From NCBI GenBank assembly GCA_003164475.1, contig PLTL01000383.1, positions 9,179 through 23,598 of the forward strand: a stretch of DNA of 14,420 bases, written 5' to 3'. The notes beneath the pieces were generated by a model that saw only the letters and a list, made by a program, of their open reading frames with translations, had not been told where the DNA came from and ran no database searches. The position numbers were made by a program, and so were the translations under genes. This DNA is from Candidatus Dormiibacterota bacterium. Its GTDB lineage: Bacteria > Chloroflexota > Dormibacteria > UBA8260 > Bog-877. Below are positions 14,203-14,420 of this stretch, in pieces; position 1 is the stretch's first letter; the number at the start of each line of letters is the position of its first letter.

Positions 14203-14420
14203 GCCCCTAGTGGCCCGAAGCGGCGGGGGAGACCACCCGGCTGCCCGCGCCGCCCATTCGCGCTCTGACACCGAGGTCGAGATGCTCCGACGGCCAACGC
14301 GTCGACGGTCACCTTATCGCCGTCCTGCCGTAGCGCAATGGGCCCGCCGACCGAAGCCTCAGGAGCCACGTGCCCGACCATCAGTCCGTAAGTGGCGCCG
14401 CTGCAGCGCCCGTCCGTCAT
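14203..14420 (-). pseudogene. ilvD: Dihydroxy-acid dehydratase (IlvD) C-terminal fragment, frameshifted
   Basis: IlvD dehydrates dihydroxy acids in valine, leucine and isoleucine synthesis. Reading in from the right edge, one minus-strand frame (14420 to about 14298) gives [20 protein letters not shown], then GGPIAL and VTVDA, a clear match to the IlvD C-terminal region with its conserved Ser (SGAT). The match then stops. It resumes in another frame from about 14298 as [21 protein letters not shown] and PPPLRATRG, which fits the known C-terminus. One missing base near 14298 would explain the switch. The usual final stretch (VLAKYA..LV.SAS.GAVT) is not found, so the end looks lost or scrambled. 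Phe is replaced by Cys in the GRFSG motif. A sequencing or assembly error is possible for the frameshift but not for the missing tail. The rest of the gene lies outside the window. Confidence 0.75.

Overview
The window comes from a high-GC bacterium. Coding is dense on both strands with strong G/C third positions, start codons include GTG and TTG, and several genes have a -10-like hexamer 6-13 bases before the start codon, as in leaderless mRNAs. An F420-type LLM oxidoreductase, a kumamolisin-like S53 peptidase and an actinobacterial-style polar amino acid ABC transporter point to Actinomycetota or a related soil lineage (Dormibacterota or Chloroflexota). The phylum cannot be fixed from this sequence alone.

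Layout. At the left edge is the C-terminal third of a membrane pyrophosphatase (3-665), then a small coiled-coil protein of unknown function (701-1042). A Fur-family repressor on the minus strand (1073-1495) is divergent from an Mrp/ApbC-type Fe-S carrier ATPase (1591-2703). The control region they share holds a 20-bp palindrome and two TATGAT hexamers. A 472-bp convergent gap (2704-3175) has no convincing gene but is rich in inverted repeats.

Four minus-strand genes follow: an HD-domain (SAMHD1/dGTPase-like) phosphohydrolase (3176-4576), a sedolisin/kumamolisin protease (4975-6582), a DppA-type M55 D-aminopeptidase (6663-7490) and an aldo/keto reductase (7545-8510). Divergent from these, a compact plus-strand operon encodes a complete polar amino acid ABC transporter: binding protein (8812-9672), permease (9696-10616) and ATPase (10616-11386). 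A small two-helix membrane protein (11746-12189) and an SDR oxidoreductase with a TTG start (12260-13009) come next.

At the right edge, on the minus strand, is an LLM-class flavin oxidoreductase (13303-14145). Upstream of it is the C-terminal end of dihydroxy-acid dehydratase (IlvD), which needs two reading frames to read and so appears frameshifted.

The acid-type endoprotease, the D-aminopeptidase and the amino acid importer together suggest a peptide and amino acid scavenging neighbourhood, though they do not form one operon. I found no CRISPR array, insertion sequence, rRNA, tRNA or recognisable defence system. Most of the window is ordinary metabolism. The less routine items are the Fur/Mrp control region, the structured gap at 2802-2993, the leaderless-promoter pattern and the broken ilvD end.
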